Shown here one piece after another: positions 9,294-19,392 of a stretch of DNA of 64,000 nucleotides. This DNA comes from Astrothelium macrocarpum (taxonomy: Eukaryota; Ascomycota; Dothideomycetes; Trypetheliales; Trypetheliaceae), in the NCBI GenBank assembly GCA_021030915.1, contig JAGEMR010000060.1, positions 62,001 through 126,000 of the forward strand, in the 5' to 3' direction. The position numbers and the translations under genes were made by a program. Under the pieces are notes generated by a model. The model saw nothing but the letters and a program-made list of their open reading frames with translations, was not told where the DNA came from and did no database searches. The number at the start of each line of letters is the position of its first letter. Position 1 is the stretch's first letter.

Positions 9294-11717
9294 ATGGCAG
9301 AAGCTGTTATCAAAACGACAGGTCGTTGGGCACTTCAAAGTTTGCAACTCGGAGTCAACGAGATTGCCTCCGCGATTGTAATTGGCAAACAAGTTGGATC
9401 AGTCTTGACTCGTAGTGACGATGCACGAATTTTTGACATCATCGAGACGAGATATCACGTTCATGTTCGCCAACGTCCTGCCTGGCTTGATAAAGTGGAA
9501 TTTACGAGAGACGCAACACTATTCGGACAAGGAATGCGACAAATCAAAGTCGAAAAAATAATGGAAGATGTTCATATCAATCAGCTCAAAGGATTCACTA
9601 CATTTGTCACATTGTGTACTCGTTACGTTTTGTCCGCACCAGATATTCAGAGCACCATTTATGAATGTCTTCAAGCCGGGTTGTGCGGATGTCTCAACTG
9701 CGGCGAACTTGAAGGAAATACTCTTCCATACAATATCAAGCCCTTGGTCATCCATTTCGTGCAAGCTTGTATGGATGCGGATGTGGACTCGAAGCAGAGC
9801 CAAGATGCTCGGAGCTGGATGGCACAGCTTGCGCATCTGGCAGCATATCCCTTCAGGAGCAAAGGACTCCCAACGCGCAGCAAAAAAGCGGTCAAAAGCA
9901 TGCTTTGCGATATGTTCAATCGAAACGAGTCAATTGAGGATACCGTAGCTAAATTTGATCGTAATCCATTTCCGATAGCGTCTCCCCATTCGATTGGAGG
10001 CCGTGTACACGACACCATGCATATTATTGCTGCATACGTTGCTCTAGCAGCCAGAGCAAATGGGGTAAATGTTGTGGTACAGATTATGACAGCCGAATCC
10101 GCGGAACTATTTCCTAAGGGCCGCGATACTGATCAAGAAACGTTTGTTGTCCGGCTTTGGCTGACAAGGCCTCCCGAGAATATCATAAGTATATTGCGAT
10201 ACTCTAACGGTGAATCCATGTCAGAGCACAACGCAGGCCTTCGGACGATGGAGGAGTCTGACGAGAACGTGCCAAGGTCTTATACCGTCTTTGGTGGTTC
10301 GTATGAAATAGCTATTTCCGCTGCAAATAGGCTAGGCTACGAGGCGAGATATGTGACTACAAGCAGAGAAAATGCTGTAATGATGCTGTGGTCAGAAGGT
10401 ATGAAACTCGCACACAACCAGCTGCGGTGGAAAGTACACGAACATCAGTTCACGCCAGGTTCCCTCCGGCCTCATACAAACGAAAACCATTCCAACCCCT
10501 TGAAATGGAAACTCAATATTCCAGAGACTACAGAGCTGGCCCCACAAGCTGTCGCTTTGACGAAGGGGTTGGCTTTTGCCGCTCCAGGACTGGAACCCAT
10601 ATCTAGATCCCTTGCCGCCGCGGTCCACCGGATTCATCTCCTGGATTCCTACGCCAACGGGGATGATCTTTTGGGATCTGACCTTCTAGCCGCGATGCGA
10701 TTAGTAGCATTCGCAACAAGTGTCGGCCTCTTGCATTCTACTACCCATTCAGCAGGGGATAGTTGTAACAGCTATGCTATGAGCATTGATAGCCTGGACC
10801 GTTCTCCCAAAGGTGCAATTTCTGGATTCCTAGATTCTGCGCTGAGCTACTTTGGTGTGGGCCAGCACGAGATTCTATGGGCAGCTAGCACACTATGGGG
10901 AGGAGCTACGCAGGAATCTCAAGGACGTGCGGTTGTCGACGGTGCTGTCATGGGCATTGTTGCGCCGCATTGCACTGTAATTATGGATATTCTCAGAGAT
11001 CCCGAATCGTTTGCAATGAGTGCTACACAAGTCCCTCTGCTCATGGTCTGCCGCGGGTCTGTTCCAATGCTGCCGCGTTCCCACCGCACTGGATTTGTTC
11101 AGACAAAAACGACCGACGATGAAAACAGCAGACGAGCCCTACCAGTGAGAAACATTAAAAACAAACTCAAAAGACAAGAGGCTCCCATTTCAGGAGAGCT
11201 TATCGTGACCTTCGAGCCTGCTGTTTCAGACCCTTCGTATGGAACGTTTTGCTGTTGGTACGGAGGAGCTCTTATCTATGAACTCAACCCTTTGACAGTT
11301 CTGAAAAACCTCTCGGAGGATTTCAAACTAAGCGAAACGAAAATTCGGGATAAGCGACGCTTCTTGGATATTAAGGGGAAGGAAGCAGACGAAATAGTCG
11401 CTCACCTCGAGAAAAACGTTGACCGATGTGTTGGCGACGGCACATCACCGAACAATGATGAAAATGATAAATCTTCCCCGCATGTGACTTGGCTATCTCA
11501 AGAGGAGCTACTTGGCGGAGGCAGGTTTAACACGGGTTATGACACAGTCTTATTTGACGCTCATGGAATCCCTTCTTGGCTCATTTGTGCAGCGGGAGCT
11601 GTCGATGAATCATACCTGGCGTTGGTTTGGCCCGGTAATGTCCGCGATCTTCTGGCTTTTTTCAAAAGCAAATGGATTCCGGGAAATGTGTGGATCCTCA
11701 TTCGTGATCCTCTATAG
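9294..11717 (+). CDS. Uncharacterised 807-residue fungal protein
   Basis: I do not recognise this gene. It is one uninterrupted frame of 807 residues from the ATG at 9294; the frame is open upstream only through a GTG at 9249, so an additional 5' exon is possible. There is no signal peptide and no clear transmembrane helix. The N-terminal 200 residues include a Cys pair (CGCLNC) and the middle, around residues 500-570, is a hydrophobic Ala/Gly/Ser-rich block containing LWGGATQESQGRAVVDGAVMG. The last 100 residues end in an apparently folded Trp-rich domain. Its length and normal amino-acid composition argue for a real, intact protein. It stands alone between two long gene-poor stretches, next to a transposon. 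Function should not be guessed from this. Confidence 0.6.
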   Translation: MAEAVIKTTGRWALQSLQLGVNEIASAIVIGKQVGSVLTRSDDARIFDIIETRYHVHVRQRPAWLDKVEFTRDATLFGQGMRQIKVEKIMEDVHINQLKGFTTFVTLCTRYVLSAPDIQSTIYECLQAGLCGCLNCGELEGNTLPYNIKPLVIHFVQACMDADVDSKQSQDARSWMAQLAHLAAYPFRSKGLPTRSKKAVKSMLCDMFNRNESIEDTVAKFDRNPFPIASPHSIGGRVHDTMHIIAAYVALAARANGVNVVVQIMTAESAELFPKGRDTDQETFVVRLWLTRPPENIISILRYSNGESMSEHNAGLRTMEESDENVPRSYTVFGGSYEIAISAANRLGYEARYVTTSRENAVMMLWSEGMKLAHNQLRWKVHEHQFTPGSLRPHTNENHSNPLKWKLNIPETTELAPQAVALTKGLAFAAPGLEPISRSLAAAVHRIHLLDSYANGDDLLGSDLLAAMRLVAFATSVGLLHSTTHSAGDSCNSYAMSIDSLDRSPKGAISGFLDSALSYFGVGQHEILWAASTLWGGATQESQGRAVVDGAVMGIVAPHCTVIMDILRDPESFAMSATQVPLLMVCRGSVPMLPRSHRTGFVQTKTTDDENSRRALPVRNIKNKLKRQEAPISGELIVTFEPAVSDPSYGTFCCWYGGALIYELNPLTVLKNLSEDFKLSETKIRDKRRFLDIKGKEADEIVAHLEKNVDRCVGDGTSPNNDENDKSSPHVTWLSQEELLGGGRFNTGYDTVLFDAHGIPSWLICAAGAVDESYLALVWPGNVRDLLAFFKSKWIPGNVWILIRDPL

Positions 11718-12774
11718 TACTCGTATACGGTCGATATAATTAGTGAAGCCAGCTCTGTAATTGAAAATCACCTTGGAATCGAACTACGTGGTTTCTTTAA
11801 CTTCACTTCGAAAATTTACCTTCTTAGAATCTCACTGTAAGATGAAAAGTGGCTTTATTGTGACTGAGATCTCATTTGGGGTTGACCCCAAGAGCATGGA
11901 CCCTGTCCAGGACCTACTCTAGCCCAACCCAAGCGTCGGTCAGCGCTGCTCAAGGTGTCTCAGCGCAGAGTAACCACAGCTCAGTTGCAAAATGTATGGC
12001 TCAGATCTATGAACGAACATGAAAGTTGGTAAGCAAAAGTGCAACGGGCGAGTACGTTAGTGATTTAAAGGATAGCTGCACATCCAGAGAATGACCAGCA
12101 TTAGCGCTCAGGATGGATTGTGAGCCTCTGACAAAGTATTGCAGATGCAGTAAACGCCAATTAGCATCAGCACAGCCTTGGAGTAACCGCAATCGATCTC
12201 GAACAGAACCCATACAAAGTCCATTGTCCAGATACAAGTCACAGGTATTGCAGCAACCCCCGGTTGCTTACATGGGTTATGTAGGACCCAGTAATTACCG
12301 TCGTCAGTTGAGTAAGGCAGGTCGTCGGTGGTAGCAGCTCGATTGTTATGATGATTGACACTTGTAAGCGATCTAGAGAGTACTCGGGTTGAAGGTCTAT
12401 CCCCGAGACCTGTCTAATTGCTGATCCCACAAAAATTGCAGGCAAAACTGCAGGTCGAGAAGTAGATGTCTTCACAACACTTCGACTTTCTAACGATTGA
12501 GAATTAGAAGTTAGCTTCTCGCTGCTGTCTCAGCAGGCAGATATCCAGCCCCCTTTTTTGATGTCCTGGTGAGTGGCCAGCCACCGGCTAGTGCCGACCG
12601 AGCTAGGGGCAGTGTTCTTAATAATTGCTTTTTGACGGATACGTATTACTAAGGTATGCAAATGGTGACTGAATGTCCGTAGGGTTTCAGCCAAAATGGG
12701 GCTTAAAATCTAGGCCTTCACTGAAACCCTAGAGTTGGGGTTAGGGTTGTACCAAGATCTAGGACCAAAGAGTA
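11718..12774. other. Intergenic region left of the transposon
   Basis: No gene is seen. A small dyad (TTGGGGT-TG-ACCCCAA, 11876-11891) lies about 160 bases past the preceding stop codon. A 10-base inverted repeat with a 30-base loop occupies 12681-12690 and 12721-12730, immediately followed by a short GGGGTTAGGGTT run that resembles telomere repeats. Confidence 0.45.
12681..12730. repeat. 10-bp perfect inverted repeat with 30-base loop
   Basis: AGGGTTTCAG at 12681-12690 is the exact reverse complement of CTGAAACCCT at 12721-12730. It sits 45 bases outside the left transposon terminus, followed by a two-unit telomere-like TTAGGG run at about 12737-12748. It may be a fragment of another element or chance. 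Confidence 0.35.
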
Positions 12775-12780
12775 CCCCCT

Positions 12781-12860
12781 CACGCGGGTGACAAAAAAGT
12801 CGGGACACGTGAATTCCGCCCCACATCCACACACACACACAAATTACTATGGCGCACAAT
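12781..12860 (+). repeat. Left terminal inverted repeat of the transposon
   Basis: About 80 bases, matching the reverse complement of 14338-14417 with a handful of mismatches and small gaps. It begins CACGCGGGTG and ends past an (AC)n run. Confidence 0.9.
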
Positions 12861-13816
12861 GCATTCAAAATTCAACAAATCATTTCAATTTCAATATTCA
12901 GTCATTCTTCCATCCATCTCAATTACTGTTTTCAATCTCTCTGGCATGGAATCCACGCGTTCGTTGATAAATTTGAATGAGATTTTATTCTAGTCTATTT
13001 CAGTTATTTCTTTTATATCGCTTTCATTCTAAAGAGAATATTTTTTCAAATTCTATTTTGATGGCTGCCAATAATTCTCAATTGGTATCAGATCTGATGA
13101 ATTAGGGCAATTCTAATAATAATTCAATTTATTCTCTTACTTTCATTGGATGATAGGATATTTGAAAGCGTTTTTGTCTTTCATTCTATGACCTGAATCG
13201 TCATTCTTTTTCAATATGAATTGATCTCCACATTCTAATCATAATCTCATAATATTATTTAATATATTGAGATAATATTATTTATTCATTTTATCATTTT
13301 TATTATTAAAAATATCGTATTAAATAAAATCTGATTTGAAATCGAATTTAATTATTATTTAAACGTGGAATCATTTGAAATCAATATAAACTGATCCATC
13401 ATTTATTTTTTGAATATAATCAATATAATAACGTTCTCCAGTCTTTCGAATAATTCGTAATTTATTTTATGGGCCTATATCCCAATGAATCTCATCTGAA
13501 AAACATATCTTTCGTCAATCCTTTTTATTTGAATAATATTAAAATATAATTTTAACGAATTCAACGCGTTTTTAATACAACAAATCGTTATATTAATTTT
13601 TATAACAAATGATATATTTATAATAATCTATAATACCCATGATCCGTTATATCATTCGCTCTAAAATCTCAATTCTATACTTCCAGTCAAATTACTGCCA
13701 GGTCAAACCTCTGACAGCGAAACCTTCAGTTTCAATAACACATTCCATCTCACATATCTCACGTGGAAATATGGAGAATGGCCTGCCTCACTATTCTGAA
13801 TCATTTTGATTGTGAT

Positions 13817-14150
13817 TGTTATGATCCCGGGTATCCCTGAGGTCAAGTTTACTTGGGATCAAGGTGGCTTCTGAAGTGAGTCGGTAAAGGACTGAACTAG
13901 CAAGGAGTAATGTGGTTTGGTAATTCAAAGTTCTACTGAAGACGCTATCAAAGACTAGCTTAGAGAATGGCTTTGAATACAACGAGGCCATAGTGGTCGC
14001 GTTGCGTTCCTATATACTTGCAACAACTCCTGGCTCATAGCGTGAGCCTTCTGAGCCAGAGGTTGGTCCTCCTGGCTCATAGCATGAGCCTTCTGAGCCA
14101 GAGGTTTGTGGTACACGGGTGTGCACACGGCCCCCTCAGTGGTCATAACA
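13817..14150. mobile_element. Solo LTR (334 bp) nested in the transposon
   Basis: It starts TGTTATGATC and ends GGTCATAACA, so it has TG...CA ends within a 10-base nearly perfect terminal inverted repeat. It is flanked by a perfect 5-bp duplication GTGAT (13812-13816 and 14151-14155). There is no second LTR and no gag or pol, so it is what remains after LTR-LTR recombination. Its base composition is balanced, unlike the AT-rich host transposon around it, which suggests it arrived after that element was mutated. Parent family (gypsy or copia) cannot be told from the LTR alone. Confidence 0.9.
14029..14109. repeat. Two 42-bp tandem repeats inside the LTR
   Basis: The unit begins CCTGGCTCATAG and recurs at 14071 with period 42. 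Each contains the small dyad GGCTCA-TAGCR-TGAGCC. Short internal duplications are common in LTR U3 regions, where they can act as enhancers. Confidence 0.8.
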
Positions 14151-14337
14151 GTGATGCCTTCGTATAAAACCCCCAGATTTCAGTAATTCATATCCACGCG
14201 TATAATTCACACCAAAATGACGAAATACGTCTATTTTGAAATATTCAATATTTTTTATTTCAAGATATTCGATTACTCCTTGAATTTTAATTTTCAACGG
14301 TGTGGTATAAACAGGATGGGCAGACGCATTCGTACGT

Positions 14338-14417
14338 GCATCGTCAACCATAGTAATTTGTGTGTGTGTGGGTGCGGGGTGAAAATTCCGTGCCCCGACT
14401 TTTTTGACACCCGCGTG
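14338..14417 (-). repeat. Right terminal inverted repeat of the transposon
   Basis: Partner of 12781-12860. The transposase start codon (14349-14351 on the minus strand) lies just inside this repeat, a common arrangement in compact Tc1/mariner elements. Confidence 0.9.
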
Positions 14418-14422
14418 CCCCT

Positions 14423-15297
14423 TAAAGACCCTAACCGACCATCAAAACATTTCAGATTTCATTTGTAAGGTTGCACATGCATTTATATTCCGTGCATTCT
14501 AATCTTAAAATTCATGACCGGGAGTTGAGTTCGGATTGGGCCATTTCGTCCTCCATTCGCGACAGAGATGAATACTATTTTTACATTGAAAACTCTTCAT
14601 AGAAGCTCAGGCTTATGGGAACCCATCTTCAATCCGACTCTCTGCATAACTATCGTTCGGCACCACTTTCGCGAATTCGTCAAAGACATGTACGTCGCAA
14701 TGCATGAGATTATGTGACAAACTAGGTAGATAATTGCCACATTCTTTTCATTACAGTATAGCGATCACAAAAAGAAGTGAAAGAAAAGAAAAGCGACTAG
14801 CAAAAAAGGAACAATCTCGTAGTTCAGATGAGAGACTTCATTTTTGAGGCGCAATTTCGTTCTCTACGCAACTGACAAATAATGTTTCTTACACAGGTAT
14901 AGCCAACAGATGTATGCACTACGCCTCCCATCTCACAGCCGCCCCCAATATTGCATTTGTGGGGTACTTCAACGCGATCCGCAGCTGATCTGAGCCATTC
15001 ATTGCCTTGGCTTACTATCTGCATGTTATGACCTTAAAGATGATAATTTGCTGTTCCATCAATCCGAAATAGATACACTCGGTGGTTCCAGGCCGTAGCC
15101 TGTCTCAAGACTGCATCGATGGTTTAGGCCGTCCCTTTTACGCGAAAAATGACCAGCGATGACTCGAAAAATTCATAGAGCAATTACTTCAATTCTCACA
15201 GTTGATAATGATTACAGAAGAAGACTATTTATAGTATCCAATATTGGACGAATTAACATAATTTACAGCCGTGAAATTACCATCCCGTCCGCCAACC
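14423..15297. other. Intergenic region right of the transposon
   Basis: No gene is seen. The stretch is mildly AT-rich and has a purine-rich run (GAAAAGAAAAGCGA) near 14780. The last 200 bases are probably the 3' region of the minus-strand DUF3176 gene. Confidence 0.45.
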
Positions 15298-17353
15298 CTA
15301 CCGTACCCTCGCTCCGCCATCCACCGCTCTGAACACCCACCTCCCATCCTCATCATTCAACGACACCCTCCGCCTTCCCACCACCTTCACAATCCCTCCC
15401 GGCTCGCCCATCCCCCGCTCCGCCTGCATCTTCACGCTCGGATCCACATCTGTCAGGAGCAACGGCAGCGGGCTGCTCTTCCAGACATGCACGCCGGCAC
15501 TCGAGGCATGCCACATGCTCGCCACAAGGTAGAGCAGCGAGAACGCGACCATGCTCGCGGGGAACGCGAACCATTCCCAGCGCACGTGGATGAAAGACGT
15601 CGTCTCGTAAGCCGTGCCAGCATATTGCTGGATCTCGGCTTGGTTGTCCGAAGCGAGCAGTGCGGAGTAGCCCGACAGACGGATGTGGTTCGTCATGCTG
15701 GTCGCAAGCCGCTGGATCCAAGCGTCGAGGGTGGGGAGGGAGAGCCAGATGGCCTCGGCAGCGTCGGTGGTGGAGGTGTGGCTGTTGTCGAAGCCGGAGA
15801 CGGAGCCGTTGATGATTGTGGGGAGGTAGGATGAGTACGCTTCAAGTGTTGCATTATCAATAGTATAGTTGGATGTGGAGGAGACATTGAATGACGGAGG
15901 AATAGAGGTAAACGTGTATAAGCCAGATGAATCTGACGGTGGCGATGCTTCGTTCCACGTATTAGTGACGGTAGTTGTCTGCACGCCAGCAATTTGGCTG
16001 ACGCTCATTGCTTGTAAGCAGAACCAGAGCGCGCATTCAGCGACTGTTGCATTGCTTTGGTTGCCAACAATGTTGAAATCAATAATGGGCATGTCGATTG
16101 AGGAGCCGGCGGCTCCGGTCGTATCCAGAATTATTTCAGACCCATCAGTAATGTTGAGCACTACTGGTGGTCCTTGACCGCTGGGTCCTGGTGGTGGTGA
16201 CTCAATCTCTTTGCTAATGTCCATACACATACCACAGATACCAATGGTTGGAGTGATGGGCCAAGAGCAATCACCTGACTGGCAGAATGCCTGCGCAGAC
16301 GTTACGTTTTCTGACAAGACACCATTATTTATCGCAGCCTTTGCAGATACGTTAAGGCCTAAGATTCCAGAATTGGACGGAACATCTTGGTACGTCAGTG
16401 CACGAGGAACACTGCCGAAAAATTGCTGAACATCCGACGGGAGGTCAACAATAGAGAGTACCTGTTGTGTGAAAGTGTCGAATCCGAAGGAAAGGATCAT
16501 CAAGACTGCACCGATTGCTGAAAAATGCCTACACCAAAGACTGTCAAAATATGGAACGATTGACAGTTCTAGTTGTTGGATCTCACCATCCTTTAAGTCT
16601 CCATAGAAGCCCAAGGCTACCGCATGCACCGCGAGAAGCATTGTCAAAAGTTTCAAGGTCGGCCAAAGGTTTTCCACCTTGAACCTCGCGCCATCCTTTA
16701 TTCGAGAACCAATTCCATTTTGCCTGACTAATGGCCTGTGCAATCGGCACTAGCAAGGATGCCCTTGTCAGGGTCGCAATCAGTGCTACGAGAGCATTCA
16801 GAGTGAACACATCAGAGGGCCAGTCACTCTGCTTTTTGCCATCATATTGATGTAGAACCAAGACGAGGAAACATAATGTAGCCAATGAAAAAATCCAAGC
16901 AAACAATTCAAAAAGCCACCAGATCAAGCGAATGCCGCGAGGTCGTGGACGCTCTTTTTCTTCTATATCTACAAAGACAGATTTGTAGGAGCTAGACTGA
17001 GCCGCGGTTATACGATTGTAAAGAGCTCGAATGCGCGTCTCCTCGGAAGAGATTGAAAAATCCGAGAAGCGCGATTTGGAAGGAGCACCTGCTGGTTTCA
17101 ATGCGTGCACTCTTTGCTGCGGTAGAACCTTTGGTAGCTGCGCAGGGCCTTTGACTGAGTGGGGTGAGGTCAATGAACGCCTGGGACTTTGCGGTGAGTA
17201 GCTTGAGTACGGAGACCGTGGTGGCTCTTTAGGCGGTGGTGGTGGACTTGGGAACGGTTTGGCCCATTGCGGAGATGGTGCAGATGACAGTGAAGTGGCA
17301 GTAGTCGGCCTCGACCGGGTAACCTCTTGCAAAGCTGCCAGATGCGCTGCCAT
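15298..17353 (-). CDS. DUF3176-type fungal multi-pass membrane protein
   Basis: The model is complement(join(15298-16528, 16587-17353)), 665 residues. The 58-base intron has a GTGAG donor and a TAG acceptor, and the junction rebuilds the family pattern: PLADLETFDNASRG...SLGLLWRLKGW followed by HFSAIGAVLMILSFGFDTFTQQVL. The first 130 residues are Pro/Ser-rich and probably cytosolic. Membrane segments are predicted near residues 143-168, 183-208 and 257-280, with a fourth near the C-terminus. Between the third and fourth lies a long loop with several N-x-S/T sites and Cys residues (CQSGDCSW, CGMCMD), so it is likely outside the cell or in the lumen. The biochemical role of DUF3176 proteins is not known to me. 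The start is the first ATG upstream of the Pro-rich tract. Confidence 0.85.
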
Positions 17354-19392
17354 GGAGGAAAGCCAAACCTCAGCTAGGTCACAGAGAAGGTCGGTCCTTA
17401 ATGTCTATGCGAAATGCTAGATACTTATGTTGGCTTGAGGTGATCCCCAACCGGCCGGACTTCTGGAGCAGGGCGCCGAAAAATCCATTGTGGAGCATCT
17501 GTCGGTTTTATGCCGAGGGCATAGCGTGTGGATGGAATTCTATCTTTTGCGTAAACGAGTGTTGGAAAGGAATGGTCACCAGAAAGACCAACGCGGTCCA
17601 ACGGAGTTTACCGAGCGCGACGCAAAAAGCAGGGGAAACGTAAGCAGAGTGACGAAGATGAGATGAAAGACATCGCCGTACCTTGCAGGCAAGCTCGGCG
17701 GACATTGCATGGATCTCGGCATAATGCCTTGATCAATATCATGGTGAACAGGAGAAGTAGCTAAAAGTAGCGTGCGAAAGAAGCGGATTGCCACAAAGAG
17801 ACATGGAAATGATAGAGGATGAGTAACGGAGATACCGTGTTTGGTGGGGCATTGCCAACGGCTAACGCTTCGTATAGTACACTTGGCTACTAAATCACGC
17901 TTACCTACCTCGTCTACCTTCCCTCCGCCAACCACAAGCAGTTGGGACGGTTCAAACGTAGTGTGCCGACGAAAATAGCTATCCACGTCTGTTTCAAAGA
18001 TACAGGTGGCGGGCACCCGTATCCAGGCCGCGCACGCGGGTACTCCCACCTGCAGCCCAGCTTAGGATAACCAAAACAGTGCCTATCAGGTCCGAGGACA
18101 GGGACGATCAACAGCCCACGTAAGCCTCTCTGATCTTCTCCAGCTGGAACTTTTTGTTTCAAGACAATGCCAGGTTGCGACCAGAACGGACTAATTGCCT
18201 TTTGGCCCGAGCTACCCCAAGATCCAGCCCCGCATTCAACTCCACATCAGTGTTGGTTCTCATGTTTTTGACCCAGCTCGGTAAGCGCTTTTCTCGCTGA
18301 CCCTCGCATAACTAACCTTTCCGAACCCTCAGTCGAAGGACTGGGCTATTGATGTGCACTCCACTTCGGACGGGTTTTGCAGGTGGGCGGCATTCGGGCA
18401 GAGGCAATTGGTTCCGTATGATGTCTGTGCGGTCGTTGTTCGACCGTTGATATAGTTTGTTCGAACCATCAGGACTGTCGCGGATTAATGAAGAGACTGA
18501 GACCTACATCTTATCATGCGTCCTTTTCCACTATCGTTAGAATGCAGAGCCCTTGATGGCATTAGTACATAACCCGTTCGACTATACGACTGTCTCCGTG
18601 CATATTTTGCGCATTCTTTCAGCATAGTGCCTCTTTATAGAAGCGTTCTCCGGCAAGACAGGCAGTTTGACCCCTGTTCGAATGTCGTTTGGCAATCAGC
18701 CAGATGCATCTTGGACGGGAACAAAGCTGGACTTGAGCGGAACAAAAAGTTGCACGACAACACGGCCCATTTCGTCAGCATGCACTCTGCATCGCAGTTT
18801 TGATGCCAAGGCGTTTATGTCGCGAGTTTTGAAAAAGTCTGGCCCCCGAATTCGAAGCCAAGGGCTGATGCAGGTGTCGGATTTACTTTTTCCAAAAAGG
18901 TAGATTAAGCGTCGCAAAAGAGCCTTGACTGACTAAGACATGTGAGGCTCTGTGATCATGCACTGCGATCATTCCGATATCGTGGATGCTTGCAACATTG
19001 TCATCTCACTCCAACAATCAGTTTGCAACACGTGAAGTCGGCGTGCGCGGCGAGGGACGCTAACGGCAGATCGTTCGGCCGTATGTGCTTGCAGACACGC
19101 ATACCAGGAAAACACCTCATCGTCTGAACTACAGAGGTCCTCCAGAAGACAGTACACTGCCTCCTGTCTGAATGCACCAGTTTCTCGCGACTTGAGAAAC
19201 CATTGACCCCATTCGCCCGCATCGCGATCGAATGATAAAGAGGCACAATGCGGTGATACGACGACCTCCTTTTCGACGTTTGCTCCAGGCGTCCGAACAA
19301 CTCTGCCACGATTGAGAATGTTGCCCTTGATCCGATGGACAATCACACACATTGCGCCTCTCTTGTGAGACTGCTTTCAGCCTCCGACCTAG
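17354..19392. other. 2-kb intergenic region
   Basis: Several overlapping frames of 65-157 codons occur on the minus strand (17576-18049, 18969-19464), but they lie in different registers over the same bases, have no recognisable family and read as composition noise. The right part includes the promoter and 5' leader of the PQ-loop gene. Confidence 0.45.

Larger units (their letters stand above)
12891..14351 (-). pseudogene. RIP-damaged Tc1/mariner-type transposase, split by an LTR
   Basis: The minus-strand frame starts intact at 14351 with a helix-turn-helix region (DVFRHFGVNYTRGYELL), then runs into the inserted LTR. Removing the LTR and one copy of its target duplication restores the frame, which continues with E-stop-stop-GRP, where TAG and TGA stand in place of what C-to-T change would make from CAG and CGA. 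Further along, the frame still shows the catalytic-region landmarks FSDEIHW (first Asp) and SSDLIPIENYW (second Asp and the Glu region), then FINERVDSMPERLK and a natural stop at 12891. Many in-frame TAA, TAG and TGA codons lie between. Similarity to fungal Tc1/mariner DDE transposases is from memory of the family pattern. Function is lost. Confidence 0.85.
12775..14422 (-). mobile_element. Degenerate Tc1/mariner-type DNA transposon with about 80-bp terminal inverted repeats
   Basis: The right end (14338-14417), reverse-complemented, matches the left end (12781-12860) over about 80 bases, starting with CACGCGGGTG and including CAAAAAAGTCGGG and a CA-repeat followed by AAATTACTATGG. Outside both ends lies CCCCT in the same orientation, either a 5-bp target duplication or part of the element, and beyond it TA on both sides, the target of Tc1/mariner elements. 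The interior is strikingly AT-rich and, read on the minus strand, is a ruined transposase frame. The element is about 1.64 kb including a later LTR insertion, so about 1.3 kb originally, normal for the superfamily. It is almost certainly immobile unless supplied with transposase in trans. Confidence 0.88.

Noticed and set aside
8138..11890. GGGGTCAACCC near 8138 and its reverse complement near 11880 flanking the 807-residue gene, as possible transposon ends
   Set aside because: Similarity stops after 11 bases on both sides, and no target duplication is seen.
14029..14109. CRISPR-like repeat pair
   Set aside because: Only two directly adjoining 42-bp units without unique spacers, inside an LTR of a fungal genome.
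17576..18049. 157-codon minus-strand frame
   Set aside because: No domain, no conserved-looking blocks, and overlapping frames in other registers; it reads as random sequence.
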